From Metallyticus violacea (taxonomy: Eukaryota > Arthropoda > Insecta > Mantodea > Metallyticidae), in the NCBI GenBank assembly GCA_030762175.1, contig CM060834.1, positions 30,818,501 to 30,882,500 on the forward strand: a stretch of DNA of 64,000 nucleotides, given 5' to 3'. The notes beneath the pieces were generated by a model that had not been told where the DNA came from, ran no database searches, and was given only the letters and a program-made list of their open reading frames with translations. This document shows, in pieces, positions 12,296 through 24,150 of the stretch (positions within the stretch are counted from its first letter, which is position 1; every line of letters begins with the position of its first letter). The position numbers and the translations under genes were made by a program.

Positions 12296-12511
12296 CCGGG
12301 TGGAACGGCCATGCTACTGTAATAGTTAATACTATATATACAGACGCAAGAAAAAAACGTAACGCATTTTAGACACTGAAAACGAATTTAAAAAAAAATA
12401 AATAAAGGATCTCAGCTCTTTTCGTGGCTATAACATTCAAATAAGCAAAGAAAAAACGTGTGTTAACATAACAAAATTAGGTTCACACAAACAGAAAATG
12501 ATAAACACTAA

Positions 12512-13843
12512 TCATCTTAGATATTTACAGTTACAACAGTTGCTCAAAATGGCCACCACCTCGTTGATACACTTCTGAGTACGTTGAACTACTGATTGAG
12601 CAACGTTTGCCAAAGGGTCCTTAGCGATTGCAACACATGACGTTTCAATTTCTTCCGGAAATGCTGCCAGTGTAACTGGTTTCCTATGATGTGCAACATC
12701 CTTAAGAATTCCCCATAGGTAGAAATCCAATCGGACCTCTTCGTCCTATCCAGTGCCTTGGAAGATTGCCATCAAGATACGCACGTACATTTCGGTGGTA
12801 ATGTGGTGGTGAACCATCCTGTTGGAAGCAAAATTCCTCTTTTCATAGAGTATGAATGGCGGATAATACAGATATGTGTATCATGTTTAGGTACACTGGG
12901 TCAGTTACTGTTCCTTGAAACATGAATAGTTCAATTAGACCCCTGGATGACAACCACACCAAACATTAATCTCAGGTAAAATAACATCCTTTTCCAAAAT
13001 AACATGTGGATTGCTTGCACACCAGTAGACACAGTTATGCCGATTAACAGTTCCGTTCAACTTAAATTGTGCCTCGTCGGACCACCACCCACTGCCACGG
13101 GTGGCCGAGGTCGTTAAGGCGCAGACTCGTGAGCGGGAGGTCTGGGGTTCGAATCCCTCTAGGACTGTCCTCCCTGAGTGAGGGTTTTTCCACGTTTTCC
13201 TCAGTCCCCATAAATGGCAAATGCCGGGGAGGTATCCTAAACTTAGGCTTGGAACGATTCCTTCCTTAAAAATAAATCCTTTTCTAATATATCATTTCAT
13301 CACATGTATCATCAGTGTCCATTGCCTGCGGTGCCTCTGTAGCAAAAAACGGGCGTTAAATACCTCTCATTGGGCCAAACAACTTTCCCTACGAAGGCCG
13401 CATCCTCTTGCACCATGTTCCGAAACGAGTCACAGTTGCATTCTCCTATCAGGATTGTCTTCATTTAATGCATGCAAAAGTCTTGGGATGAAAACTTTCA
13501 ACTTTGCTGTTTTAATAGTACGACATATGCTGATTCTGTTAATCTCAGTCTTATGTGCACATTGCTTTGTAGATTTCTGCGGTAAGTGCTCAAAACGTTC
13601 CAAAAACATAGCCGAGGACGAGGGGCTTGTTGCTGTGCGAGGACTCCCAGATATGCCCTTGTGAACATCGCATACGGTACCACGAGTCTCAAATTTGTCT
13701 CGAATGCGTGCAATTGTTACTCGCGTTGGCGGTTCTGTTCCGTACACATGTCTCCATTGCCTTTGAACTGCAACAACATTCTCTGTTTTCCAATACCACT
13801 TCAAAATTACTTTCCACTGTTCAAATGATAATCTTGGCTCCAT
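12512..13843 (-). pseudogene. DUF4817-type mariner transposase pseudogene
   Basis: Would encode a cut-and-paste DNA transposase. From 13843 the N-terminus is open for 137 codons: MEPRLSFEQWKVILKWYWKT and RDKFETRGTVCDVHKG are the paired HTH region. After a frameshift near 13430, RNMVQEDAAFVGKVVW leads to [11 protein letters not shown] (first catalytic Asp), with the SINE inserted exactly between the two. Further on [12 protein letters not shown] and INVWCG follow, then FQQDGSPPHYH with the second Asp (about 12835), WIGRRGPI (about 12745), and after another shift LDFYLWGILKDV (from about 12730). The WPPRSPDLTP-like segment with the third Asp seems deleted. Internal stops, at least two frameshifts and the insertion make it non-functional. 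Family membership is clear from motif order. Confidence 0.85.
13092..13370 (+). mobile_element. tRNA-derived SINE (family A), full-length copy
   Basis: The head resembles a tRNA-Ser/Leu-type sequence: box A TGGCCGAGGTCG (13102-13113) and box B GGTTCGAATCC (13146-13156), the internal RNA polymerase III promoter. The body contains a TTTTCC-CGTTTTCCTCAGTCC block, GGCAAATGCCGGGGAGG, and a 3' part with ATCAGTGTCC and ACGGGCGTTAAA. It sits in the transposase gene of 12512-13843; GGACCA and GGGCCA at the two edges may be a worn target duplication. The insertion must be younger than the mariner copy. Confidence 0.9.
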
Positions 13844-14344
13844 TTTGTTGTAGCAACGCTAGCATAACGTAATGTAAGTCACATCTGTTTAGAGAACATT
13901 ATACGATATCTTTCTTCATTTCTTCATTGCATTTCTTGCATTTCTTCATTGCTGGTTTACGATAATCTTAGCTTCATTTGTTCATTGTTGATTTACTTGT
14001 CAGGTAGCAACGCTATCATAGTGTATGTGAGTTACATCTGTTTACAGAACACCATACTACACTTACAGTTGTTTTTAGGTTCAACTTTGAAATATATTAA
14101 AAAGCTACTATCTACTGTGAAAGTGTGTATACCTTTTTGGCACACTTGGTATATAGACGAAGCACTTAAAGAATAGAAAAAAAACCGTTATTCTACTGGG
14201 AACATTCAAATTAATAGATATAAGCTGAAAACAATTTTATTTGCTGACGATCTAGGTTATTTTTGAGGAAACGGAAGATGGTCAACAGAGAAGTGTTAAA
14301 AAGTAAGATATTAGGGAGACATATAATTAATTTTTTCTCTTTTG

Positions 14345-14580
14345 AATGATGTTCAATGCCCGTTTTTACTACTGAGGCACCATAGGCAGTGGTCACTGAT
14401 GACCTACAAGAGATGAAATTATATATTGGGAAAGGAATTTTTAGAGGAAGGAAACGTTCCAGTCTTAAGTTTTAGGGTACCTTCCCGGCAATTGCCATTT
14501 ATGAGGACTGAGGAAAATCTGGAAAAAAAAAATCAATAAGTGAGGACGATACTGGTGGAATTCGAACCCCTCTCGGTCAT
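14345..14580 (-). mobile_element. tRNA-derived SINE (family A), minus-strand copy
   Basis: Read on the minus strand it shows box B-like GGTTCGAATTCC, the TTTTCCTCAGTCCTCATAAA block, GGTACCCTAAA and the 3' end GGTGCCTCAGTAGTAAAAAC plus GGGCATTGAAC. The tRNA-like head is partly lost: box A is not visible beyond 14580. Confidence 0.8.
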
Positions 14581-14850
14581 CCGTGACGGTTTTTATTTAT
14601 TTCAACAACCACGACAAGATAATAGAACAAGTCTCTAGTTTTAATTAACTAGTTTTAATGTACCATGCAGTCAAAATGAAGATCTGAATATAAAACTATA
14701 TAAATTAAGACAAATGAATGGAACAATAAGGATAATATTAAAGAACAAGATGTCAAAAGCAACACAAATAGAATATGGAAGCCAAAAAAAACAAGATAGA
14801 GTGATATATTTAATAGAGGACGGATTATACCTTGGCAGGATTATACCTTG

Positions 14851-14892
14851 TGGAGGAGGAGGAGGAGGAAGAGGAGGTGAAGAAGAAGAATC
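14851..14892. repeat. (GGA)n / (GAA)n purine microsatellite
   Basis: Run of GGAGGA triplets passing into GAAGAA. A frame through it encodes Gly/Glu repeats only. Just upstream GGATTATACCTTG- is duplicated (about 14821 and 14839). Confidence 0.9.
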
Positions 14893-14937
14893 ATAAAAAC
14901 AAAGAATACTAAAAGACTTGATAAAATAAAGTGTTTT

Positions 14938-15146
14938 GCTATGGAGACTGTAACACTGATGACATATGAGATGGAATGCTAAACTGGAAAGTGTTTTAGG
15001 ACCAAGTTTAGGGTATTTTTCCAGTCTTTGTCATTGTGAAGGCTGAGGAACATCTGGAAAAACCCTCACAGAGGTTAATCCTGGTGGGAATCGAACCCCA
15101 GATATCCCGCTCACAAGTCTATGCCTCAACGACCTTGGCGCTACAA
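14938..15146 (-). mobile_element. tRNA-derived SINE (family A), minus-strand copy
   Basis: On the minus strand: box A region GCGCCAAGGTCGTTGAGGC, the anticodon-side word CTTGTGAGCGGGA, box B GGTTCGATTCCC, then a CTTCACAATGACAA variant of the CTCATAAATGGCAAA block and a 3' piece ending ATGTCATCAGTGTTA. It has diverged more than the copy at 13092. Confidence 0.8.
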
Positions 15147-15547
15147 AATATGACAAGTTCTTAGGGTTCTGTGTGCATTATTATAATTTCTGGCATCGTG
15201 TTTGTCCAGGTTCAATTCTGTAGGCAAAGTTTAACAATGGCAAGTTGTTGATGAAAGGGCTACGGGATAAAAGAGTCTGCATATTGCGTAAGGTGAACTT
15301 ATACGAACTCGCATGTCATGTAGCAAGAGTAAACCTTGACTAGCCCACGAGAAATGTGTTGACTCTGTTTATGTGGTCTGAATATACCTGAGGTAAGTAC
15401 TTCTACCTGCAGCGGCAACTCATAATCGATGAATTCTGCTGAGGTCTACCAGATACTTAAGCTTTTGTTATCGATTGGGATGTTATGCAATGTAGCTGTT
15501 TCAGCAAGGCATTGCCAATACTGCGGTCGCTTTGGCTTGGTCTAAAG

Positions 15548-15778
15548 CAGCGTTTCTCTAACTATGACTCGCGAACCCCAAGGGGCCCTCGAGGTCTCTG
15601 CTTGTGGTTCTCTAGAATCTAGTATTAAGTAAAATACAGTAACATTCGCAGAAATAAGGGCTAAAAATAAAATTCTTAATTGTTGCTAAGAACCAAAAGA
15701 AACTGAACTAACTTTGCAAAATATTACTTCATGAAAAAAAAATGTTGAACGCTGTTCATACAGTTTGAAAATCCCTCG
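15548..15778. mobile_element. hAT-like miniature element (231 bp), probable
   Basis: Left end CAGCGTTTCTCTAACTATG followed by CGCGAACCCCAAGGGGCCC; right end in reverse complement CGAGGGATTTTCAAACTG. Both resemble the CAG-GGTTCTCAAAC-type ends and the CCCCAAGGGG motif of hAT-group elements. TCTA precedes the left end and follows the right end, but a full 8-bp duplication is not evident. No coding region. Confidence 0.45.
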
Positions 15779-18700
15779 TCTATCCTTAAGACTTAAACTC
15801 AGCATCGTCATCTAAACACTGAACAACTGTACAAAGGTCGACGGCCTCATTATTCCCATCATTGTAATAGAAGCTACATTCAGTAGTAATGAAAAAATAA
15901 TAGAGATGGGTTATAAAATATGAGCACTCACCTATAGTGTTACCAGAGAGATAGAAACTCAGTGTATTTAAGTTATCTGCAGTGTGCTGAAACATATTTC
16001 TCAATAAGGGATTGGCTGCTGCACACTGTGATAACTAGTAATGAAGTTGGTGGAATATTAAGGAGGATTTGAGCAACAAATTACTTGAACACTACATCTA
16101 TTTGAATCCAATTTTAAAATTTGCTTTCTGAGATATTCTCTTCCACTTTCTAATTTCTCTTTCTTTAAGTGTATCGTTAAGATTTCTATATACGGTATTT
16201 TTAAAGGTATAAGTTTTAAGAATTAAAAGTCATAATTTACTTTCCTATTTACGTTTACCTCTATTATTTCCTTTAAAATCTAAACGCCCCTATCTTCTTT
16301 CATTACTGTGTTACCAAGCTTTGACAGTAGACATGATAGCTGAATCAATAGGATTACATAATAGTCCATATTTTTAAAATATTACACAACATTATACACG
16401 GTGCTGGGGATTTTTTTTTTATTGATTCATTTATGGACGCTATTTATGCTGGGGACGATCCATTGTAACAATGCATTGCCATCGAGTCATTTCTTTAGAT
16501 GGAGTCAAGTAGGTACTGAAGAAAATTAGTATAATTCGAAAGTGCATTAAATTATTTATTTAATGTACAAACAAAAACCTCACATTCACACTTTATTTTG
16601 ACAGGATGACTGTGCTCTAAACATGCATGAAACTCCTGTAACGCATAGCTCTATGTCAGCACCACAATTGTCAATTAAATGGTTAGGAAGAAAACCTAAG
16701 GCTTCGTTTCCTTAGAAACTGCGTTTTGTTCTGGTAATGTTAAGGGTGACCTGTTTCTTATAGTTCACAGGATAGCAGAAACAATATACTCTCAGAATTT
16801 CAGACAGCACGCCAGCTTGCAATGTGACTGATATCCTTAACATTAGACCAGCAAGAGGAGAAAAAAGTAACATGTCAGATCCCTCTGCTAGAGAACAATA
16901 TAAACAGGACAACAAACAAAGGAATTACACTTTCCTCCCTGAACAAGCACTACCTCCCATCTCCCTGCATCAGCGGATCATAGAAACGATGACATCATGG
17001 CTTGGTCTAGGTGGCAGATATGTTGCGCAGCAATATATTTATGTGTATTTGGTACCAGTATAACACGCTGTAGAACTATTTTTGGTTTTGATAACATGTC
17101 AAATCTTCTGAGAATTAATACAAATTTTGCATGTTGGTTAGAGCGATTCTATACCATTCGTCATAAAGAAATCGCTTACATTTCAATTTACTATAGGACG
17201 ATATGAGCCTTTCTGCCATTTTTAAATACCATAATAGCATGATACTATTAAATAAGGCCAGAAGAGGTGTGTAATTTCATCCTCATGCTACTCAAATCAA
17301 TCATGGACAATTCCAGCAGAGCAGAATGAATGGGGGGTTAACATTACGGAAGAGGACATTCCCTGCTGGAACAAGGCCTGAGTCATTGAATAGACCTAGT
17401 CATTTAAAATCTTATCTATGAATGAATGAATGAATTAATAATTGAATGCTTCTCGAAGCAAAGATTAATAAAATAAACAGTACATTTGACAATCAACTCA
17501 TAAAATAGCTATTTATTTTTATACATATGTAATATTTACCGATATAATTTAAATTATGTCAGGAGAAAGCTATGCACATTTAAAAGATTTTGTTAAACAT
17601 TAAAAATATAAGAGGAAAAGGAATTTTATAAATAGCGATCGTTGCTTTAATATACGGAAACTAATCATAGACTTAAAATTATCATAATGAAATTCAAAGT
17701 TCATAAATGATTTTTGAGCGAATCAAAGATCACGCAGGTTTTTATACGATTATAAAAAACTATAAGAGTAGAGCTTTTAGAAAAAAAAGTAGCAAATGAT
17801 AGCAACATACAGACAGGATGGCAAAATTTCGATTAAGTACAGTAACATAAACACCAAACTTAAGAAAAGATATAAATGTAGAACTGCAAAATAGAAAAAG
17901 AAGAATAAATTCCAAGGCAATATATTTCATTCAAACTGAAAATAGTAAACTTTGAAGTTAATTTTGATGGTTTTAAGACTTTAAGTGGTTCTATATCCCC
18001 TTAAAGTAAGGCAAATAAAAACTACGCAATGAAATATAAAATAGAATTAAAAAACCTAGTAAACATCTGATACCCCCCATTAAGATGCATCACTGATCAT
18101 TTTCCACTATACCAGTAATGGTCCAATCAGCTCTTTGACGCCAGCTATTTCGCTACCACTGGTAGCAAAACTTTTTGGGTATCCCTCGTGTGATCATTCA
18201 TGACATGCTATTGACTATATGGCTATGCCTCGATTGGTTCTCTCCTGGAGTCGTGATGATGGTTAGCTTGCTCTCACCATTTCTTTAGTTCATAATGACC
18301 TATTCTTGTGAATGACCACTTCTCAATGAACGAGCGTGCTCGCCACCAGTTTAAAAGAACGAGTCGTTCAAAAGTCAGTTAGTTCATGAACTACAAATCA
18401 TTATATTGTACATTACCATTAAAATACTTTTATGTGTATATGTCGTAAGCTTTACACTTTCCTTAAGTTATGTTATGTATTCGCTTTGTCTCGCAGCAAA
18501 CTTCCCAAGTACACATACATACGGGGAAAGGACAAGAAAGTGGAGGAAGATAAGAGGAATGAGGAATACTTTGGAATGGGTCCTTGTTCTGCACTAAACA
18601 CACAGCCACGTAAAAATATCGCTTTCAGGAAATTCGTACCTACAGGCTTTACAGCTGGACTTCAAGGGAACGCTTACCCTTCCTAGCGAATGTATATTTG

Positions 18701-19624
18701 TTATCTCTTTTGTCAAAAAGCAAGGAAAATTAAACGTCTACTTTAAGGTAGTATGCCACTTTCTGTTCTTGCATAGTGAAAACTAGAATTAGGTGCGGCG
18801 TTTCACATAAAAGAAGCTATGAGCAAAAAGTAGAGGGAATAGTATCACAAATCCCTGAGAAGCAAAATAAAGTGCTTGGAAGAGGAAGGTGGCAAGCTCT
18901 TTCTCCATAAACACAACAAAGTACTGTACACACCGTCGGTAGCACTCAGATGTGAATAAATGGACTCCAAAAAACAGATTTAATGTGTATAAATCAAAAC
19001 TGCGATCAGAATTCACATTACTATGGCGATAACATCTGTAACACGTGCTTCTTTATAGTATTAAAAGAATCAGAGTTAATTTGAAGGTGAGGAACATTTT
19101 AAAATTCTGCAAAATTGAGCTACACTATTTTAATTTTTTATGAGTTTTAGAATGAAGAGTTAGCATTTCGCTAAAAAGTTCGATATGTTTTTGCAAACAA
19201 ATACGAAATTAATTTTTATTGAAGGTATACATTCCAAAGACCAAGGACACGGAAAAAATACAATTACAGTCAACAATCAATATCCCTTTCGTTAGTCCAA
19301 CAGGGTGTTAAAAAGAGAGACGTCATGTTAGATCTTAACGGTTTTATTTCAACATTTCAAAATGCAAATTTTTTTTTAAATCAAGAAAGTTCAAATGTGC
19401 TTTATTAACTATACAGCATGAATATTGCGAGAATCCTGCTCTCCCGTTTCAAGCTGCAGCAGTAATAAGATGAAATACTTGTTTTAATACTAATGTTTAT
19501 ATTGAATGTTCATATATTGTATCTATATCTATCTATGATATCTATAATGGTAGCTAAACTTTATGTCTTTGATTTTAAATTATTTTAAATAAAGTTCTCC
19601 TGAAAGGAATTAAGGCCATGGGTC
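15779..19624. other. Non-coding stretch, no genes recognised
   Basis: About 3.8 kb, AT-rich, with a short (TGAA)n run at 17419-17434. Frames of 60-84 codons near 16712-17206 and 18406-18686 overlap each other on both strands and carry no recognisable motif. Confidence 0.5.
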
Positions 19625-19745
19625 TCTTGTATTTTTACGGTACGCTAAAGAACTCCATACCTGGAAAAATAAATTCCTTATTACAAGTCCAAATAATACC
19701 TTAGCTTCACACTTGATGGCACTTGAAGCGATGAGTTGACTACGA
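19625..19745 (+). mobile_element. Fragment of SINE family B (3' body)
   Basis: Matches the better-preserved copy at 62984-63240: TTTTACGGTACGCTAAAGAACTCC here and TTTTACGGCACGTTAAAGAACTCC there (first and last parts quoted in their own copies), followed in both by ACACTTGATG about 75 bp on. The tRNA-like head is absent. Confidence 0.5.
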
Positions 19746-19814
19746 ATTCTTCTGTTACCCTTTATTGCAATACACTTCTCACATATTTGAATTATCATTT
19801 CAATCCCCCCCCCC

Positions 19815-20933
19815 CAAAATAGTCAGAAGTCTTGTTTGAAAATAGGCATAAACAGCATCCATTACTTCTTCGTCACACTTAAATTTCCTTCCGCGAAGGT
19901 CTTTATTGAGTTCTCAGAAGAGGAAATAACAACTAGGAGCTGGATCTGGGCTTTAGGGTGGATGGTCGATCTCCTTGAAGCCACATTTCTTCACAGCTTC
20001 CTTTGCAACAAGAGCTGTGTGCACAGGCGCGTTGTCGTGAGGAAGGCGCACACCACCGCTCAGCTTTCCTCGCCTTTTCTCTTTGATGGAAGCACGTAGT
20101 CCATGCAGTAGGCCAGCATAGTGCTCCCCATTTACTGTGGTGTTCCTCCCCTTGAATTCAATGAAGAGTATTCCTTCACAGTCTTAAAAGATTGTGGCCA
20201 TGATCTTGCTTGACCGAGTGACCTTGGCCTTCAGAGGCGATGCTTCGCCAGCTTTACGCCACTCTGTTGATTCTCTTTTGGACCAGGGATCATAGCAGAG
20301 GACCCAGTTTCATCTCCATAACAATGGTTTGCAGAACTCTCTCGTTGTCACGGCAGAGCTCCAAAAATGCCTGACAACAGAACACTCGTTGCTGCTTTTG
20401 GACTGAAGAAAGAAGTCTAGGCACCCATCTTGCACTAACCTTATTCATGTTTAAATGTTCATGAATAATTCGAAGGACTGTTGCTTTAGAAAGTCCCAAT
20501 CTTGCTGCTATTTCTGTAACTTTGAGCTCCCGGTCTTTCTTCTCCCACATCACAAGAGCAATGCTTTCAGAAATGAGCACCTCCAAGGGCCGACCTGCAC
20601 GCTCTTCGTCCAGTAGTTTCTGGAACTACTCGAAAAAGTTTGGCCCATTTTTGTACGGTAGAATATGGGGGGGGGTGCTTCCCCATATACACCGTCCAAT
20701 CAGTTTAATTTCATATGGAGAAAGTCCTTCTTTGTGAAGAACTTTAACAGCTGGATACTCCACTTTGAATATGCCACAACCTTTTACACAAGGCATTCTG
20801 AACAACTAAACACAGCGAGCGGAAGTTACAGTTGCAATTATGTACTTAACAGATAAGGTATAACATCAGATAAGGCTTTTGTGAAGGCGATAGTCCTAAT
20901 AGGCGAGGCCGGAAACTTATGGACCTACCCTCG
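19815..20933 (-). mobile_element. Mariner-like element, near-complete copy, with transposase pseudogene
   Basis: Same family as 1-576, including the same end CTACCCTCG followed by TA (20934-20935). Minus-strand transposase modules in order: N-terminal HTH (worn, about 20800-20640), WEKKDRELKVTEIAARLGLS and ATVLRIIHEHLNMNKVSARW (from 20586), LSSVQKQQRVFCCQAFLELC, a frameshifted GDETW region near 20320, HDNAPVHTALVAKEA with the second catalytic Asp (about 20040), IDHPP-stop-SPDPAP where the usual Tyr codon has become TAA (about 19960), and GRKFKCDEEVMDAVYAYFQ near the C-terminus. The left end beside the C-run at 19806-19816 lacks the matching inverted repeat, so the 3' end is lost. Inactive. 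Confidence 0.88.
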
Positions 20934-20935
20934 TA

Positions 20936-22689
20936 CATCAGGACTCTGGACAGACTTTATGCTTAAGCCTAGTAAATATGATGATGAAGAAATGATATGC
21001 GTTTACCTACAAGCTCAATGTTCCACAAACTTTGTCGTGAAATGTAAGATGGAGCTGCTGTTTAAATGAGAAAAGAAAAAGCGGCTAAACTACTCAGATA
21101 AGGAAATAAATCGGTACCATTGAAAAATTTTCAATGATTAGGTAGTTTTTTCCGAGTGTCAAAAATATAACGCAGATACTGAAAAGTTGATGTTTCTATT
21201 ATCATTAAATATATCTGTTGATTCGGATTGTTTCCTTGTTTGTTGATTAACAGTACACGTTTAATACAAATACTTTCGTTTTTACGCTTAAATTGTAAAA
21301 GCCAGAGTTGTTGAACTTTTATGTAAATTTTGCAAGTGATAAAGTCAACGAATTTGTAGAAAAAAAACTGATAGAGAAATCAATAATTTGAATGTGAAAA
21401 ATTTTCCTTTTAAATTCCTCCATGAACAAAAGTAATTTTCAGCTGAAAACGCGGACATGCACGTTAGTGTATGGCACGTTTTCGTGTATCAATTTAAGTA
21501 TCAAAACCTAACGGTTTGCAATTAAATTAATACTCATAAAAATAAAAATGCCGTGTATATTAAATGTATACAAACAAAATGTTGAATGTAGAAGTTTATG
21601 AAGAAAGCTGCGATATAATTTTTATAAAAATGCTCGAAATGCGTTTGTTTAATATTATAATTACTGTTCAGTATCTATGGAGAACAAACTGCATTTACTT
21701 CAGTGGCAAAAATAACTTGGATAAAACTTCAACAGGCGCATGGGTGCAACGAACCGTACATGCTTTTATAATACCATACTATATCTAATTTATTAAATAC
21801 AAGATATTAAAAAAGATATTTGCAATAAACTATAAAACAAATATTCAAATTTCACAATAAAATGAAATAAAAACAAAAATGGAATAATACAAAACAAATA
21901 AAAAGAAGAGCAATATCAAAAAGTTTAAAAATACAAATATAAATAAATGATGTTATGAATTAAATCTGTTGAATTCAACCAATTTGTTTCATCTACCTCC
22001 CTAGTTATCAGTATTTCCTTGTCTCGCTTTCATCAAAAATTTAAATCCTAACTTATTCAAATTTTTAAGACAATTGTAATGAAATTCAACTAAATTGTAC
22101 TGACAATTTTTATTGATTCATTTTTTTAAAAAAATTAACTTAAAATATTTAAAAAATTCTAAAACATGGACATATAAACGTTCCTTTTATATGCCCATTA
22201 TGTAAAAGGAACTGTATCAAGTAATAGTAGAACGGGGTTGATCTTGTTTCCATATATTAAATGAGTTGCATTATGAATTAATAACAAGAATAATTTTGAT
22301 ATGTGATGAGGAAATTAATTATGAATTTTTGTTTTTGAAAAAAACGTGTTACACATTTTAGCAAACATTTACAATGCATTTAATACAGTACAAGATATTT
22401 GCTACCCAGAGAGGGAGAATGAATTTCATTCAAGTTTACAAGACAGGTTGTTAGAATATCAGCTGTGTTCCGTCAGTATGTTTGGCTTTGCAACGTATTC
22501 CACGCCCAGTGAACTATGGTCATGGGTCGGTGCACAGTCAAAGGGTTTAGCTACATCTCTTATCGGTCCATGATGCTGGGATTTACGACGTGAATTGCTA
22601 GTATTTTCCACTCCAGTTAGATGTAAATTACCTCTGCTACATGCATGCAAAATTTCAAACTGATTGGCCAATCCAAAGCTGAGAAAAAG
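20936..22689. other. Non-coding stretch, nothing recognised
   Basis: AT-rich. The piece 22430-22680 has more balanced composition and may be part of an unidentified repeat, but no family signature was seen. Confidence 0.45.
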
Positions 22690-24050
22690 GAAAATTTCTA
22701 TGACAAAAATGAGTTTGCGGAGAAATGCGAACAGTCACAGCTCTTTGACTTACAGAACGTAATACATTCAAGGGCAATAAGTCCTGCCCAGGATCTCCTG
22801 GAGCTTTTCTCTTCTTCTACTGCTTTCTTTGGGTCCTGGCCTCGTTGATCATGAATTCTGAAGACGATGTCCATAAAACAATATCATGCTGTTGATGCTG
22901 CGAATAGCTTTTATACACTTATCACCAACTCTAATGTACATTCTCTCCAGCACTTTTCTTCTAGACATTACACCGTCATATACTCCTATTCGCAATGTCT
23001 CGGCACCATCAAACACATTTTTTGCACATGCTCCCATATTACGTTATTTACACGCGCATTGTAGTCCCTAGCTTTGCCCTGCATACATTTTTTAATAAAG
23101 CTGGCCGGCCAGATAAAGAAATAATTTCTTTGTGAGTATGCACCACCAGTTGCAGGAGTTTATTGAAATATGCGCCAAGACTCGGGACCCTTTGGACAAA
23201 CTAATGCATGGGTTTCGCATCAGTAGAGCACTGCGTTAATTTCACACCCCCTTTCTCCCTAGCATCCCCCTAATATCCAAGGCATTATAATTTTGTAGTT
23301 TATCTACCGCCGCATCAGATAACTGTCTTACCACCACCAACACCTTTCCCGTCATTCAATGATTTCCCTTTCATATTCTTTTTTAATTTTCTAAGTCTAA
23401 ATCCGAGTATTTTTTGTATACATTGCAGTTTTTCAATCAAAACTGAGTTCCCATATGGTTTACTTTCTTTCACTTTTATAAAAACCCATCGACTATTTTA
23501 CATACAGTACCCGTTCACTCTTTGATCTTGTAAATATAGACATTGTCCTCGTAGACTCCATTCTACCACTAGTACCGCCAATATAATTCTCACTGCTTTC
23601 GTCGTCCTCATTAGTCTGACAGCTTTGACATAACTTCTACAGCTGTACCAGTATCGACTAAGGTTGCTGATGCAACACCATGAAGCGAAGTGTGTCTCAT
23701 TTTCTGCAACGTTACACCCAGAGCAACAGATACATCTGTAGAACCATCACCGTCTATTATTTCTGCAGCAGCTTTCTTCATAGATTTTATACACATTTCT
23801 TTCAAAATATTCTCTATTATATTGTTAAAATGCTACATAAGGCAGGAGGTGGAGAGATCCAGCATACCACAAAATGTTTTGGCACCACTTAAAACCTTCT
23901 CAAGAGCCCTTAATTCAAATACAAAGCATATACTGATATCATAAGGCTTAGAGCCTCTCATACTGTTTCCCTGCCACACGAATTACATTTTATAATTAAC
24001 TTCGAAGCTAGGCCTTCTCTAACACTAACATCTTCAAAAAGAGTCACCCA
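22690..24050 (-). pseudogene. Mutator-like transposase pseudogene (arthropod MULE type)
   Basis: Scattered minus-strand segments follow the order of the Mutator-like transposases common in arthropods. About 24040-23950: VREGLASKLIIKCNSCG. About 23910-23840: ELRALEKVLSGAKTFCGMLD. 23805-23611: KSMKKAAAEI, then VALGVTLQKMRHTSLHGVAS and VDTGTAVEVMSKLSD, where the family has a catalytic Asp in ALDGTWQKRGH; here it reads ALGVTLQKMRH, so that Asp is gone. About 23200-23090: VQRVPSL (CPKGPESW-like) and HKEIISLSGRPALLKNV. 23037-22849: MGACAKNVFDGAETLRIGVY and GDKCIKAIRSINSM. Stops and shifts separate the parts; 23220-23590 holds no recognisable protein. Dead remnant. Confidence 0.72.
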
Positions 24051-24107
24051 ATGAATTTCATGACACTGTTTACCAGTGTATTACAACTAATTAACTCCGG
24101 TAATAAC

Positions 24108-24109
<2 letters not shown>

Positions 24110-24149
<40 letters not shown>
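24110..24149. repeat. (CA)n(TA)n compound microsatellite
   Basis: CA run of about 29 bp passing directly into a TA run of about 11 bp. Confidence 0.95.

Positions 24150-24150
<1 letters not shown>

Larger units (their letters stand above)
12296..14149 (-). mobile_element. Mariner-like element with DUF4817-type transposase, interrupted by a SINE
   Basis: Holds the transposase pseudogene described in the next entry. Possible ends are CCGGGTGG after TA at 12294-12295 and CACACTTGG before TA at 14150-14151; read inward both start CC..GTG, and TACCGGGTG-type ends are common in this group. The match is short, so the borders are tentative. At the 5' side a stretch of about 85 bp is duplicated (13828-13910 and 13960-14060; shared GATAATCTT, GTAGCAACGCTA, GTTACATCTGTTTA). 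A tRNA-derived SINE is inserted at 13092-13370. Confidence 0.55.

Noticed and set aside
13092..13165. tRNA gene
   Set aside because: Box A and B are present but no cloverleaf can be drawn, and the sequence is one of seven copies of a SINE.
13221..13664. 147-codon plus-strand frame
   Set aside because: Runs across the SINE and antisense to the transposase pseudogene; no domain of its own.
14714..14896. Gly/Glu-rich C-terminal frame
   Set aside because: The repetitive end comes from the GGA/GAA microsatellite.
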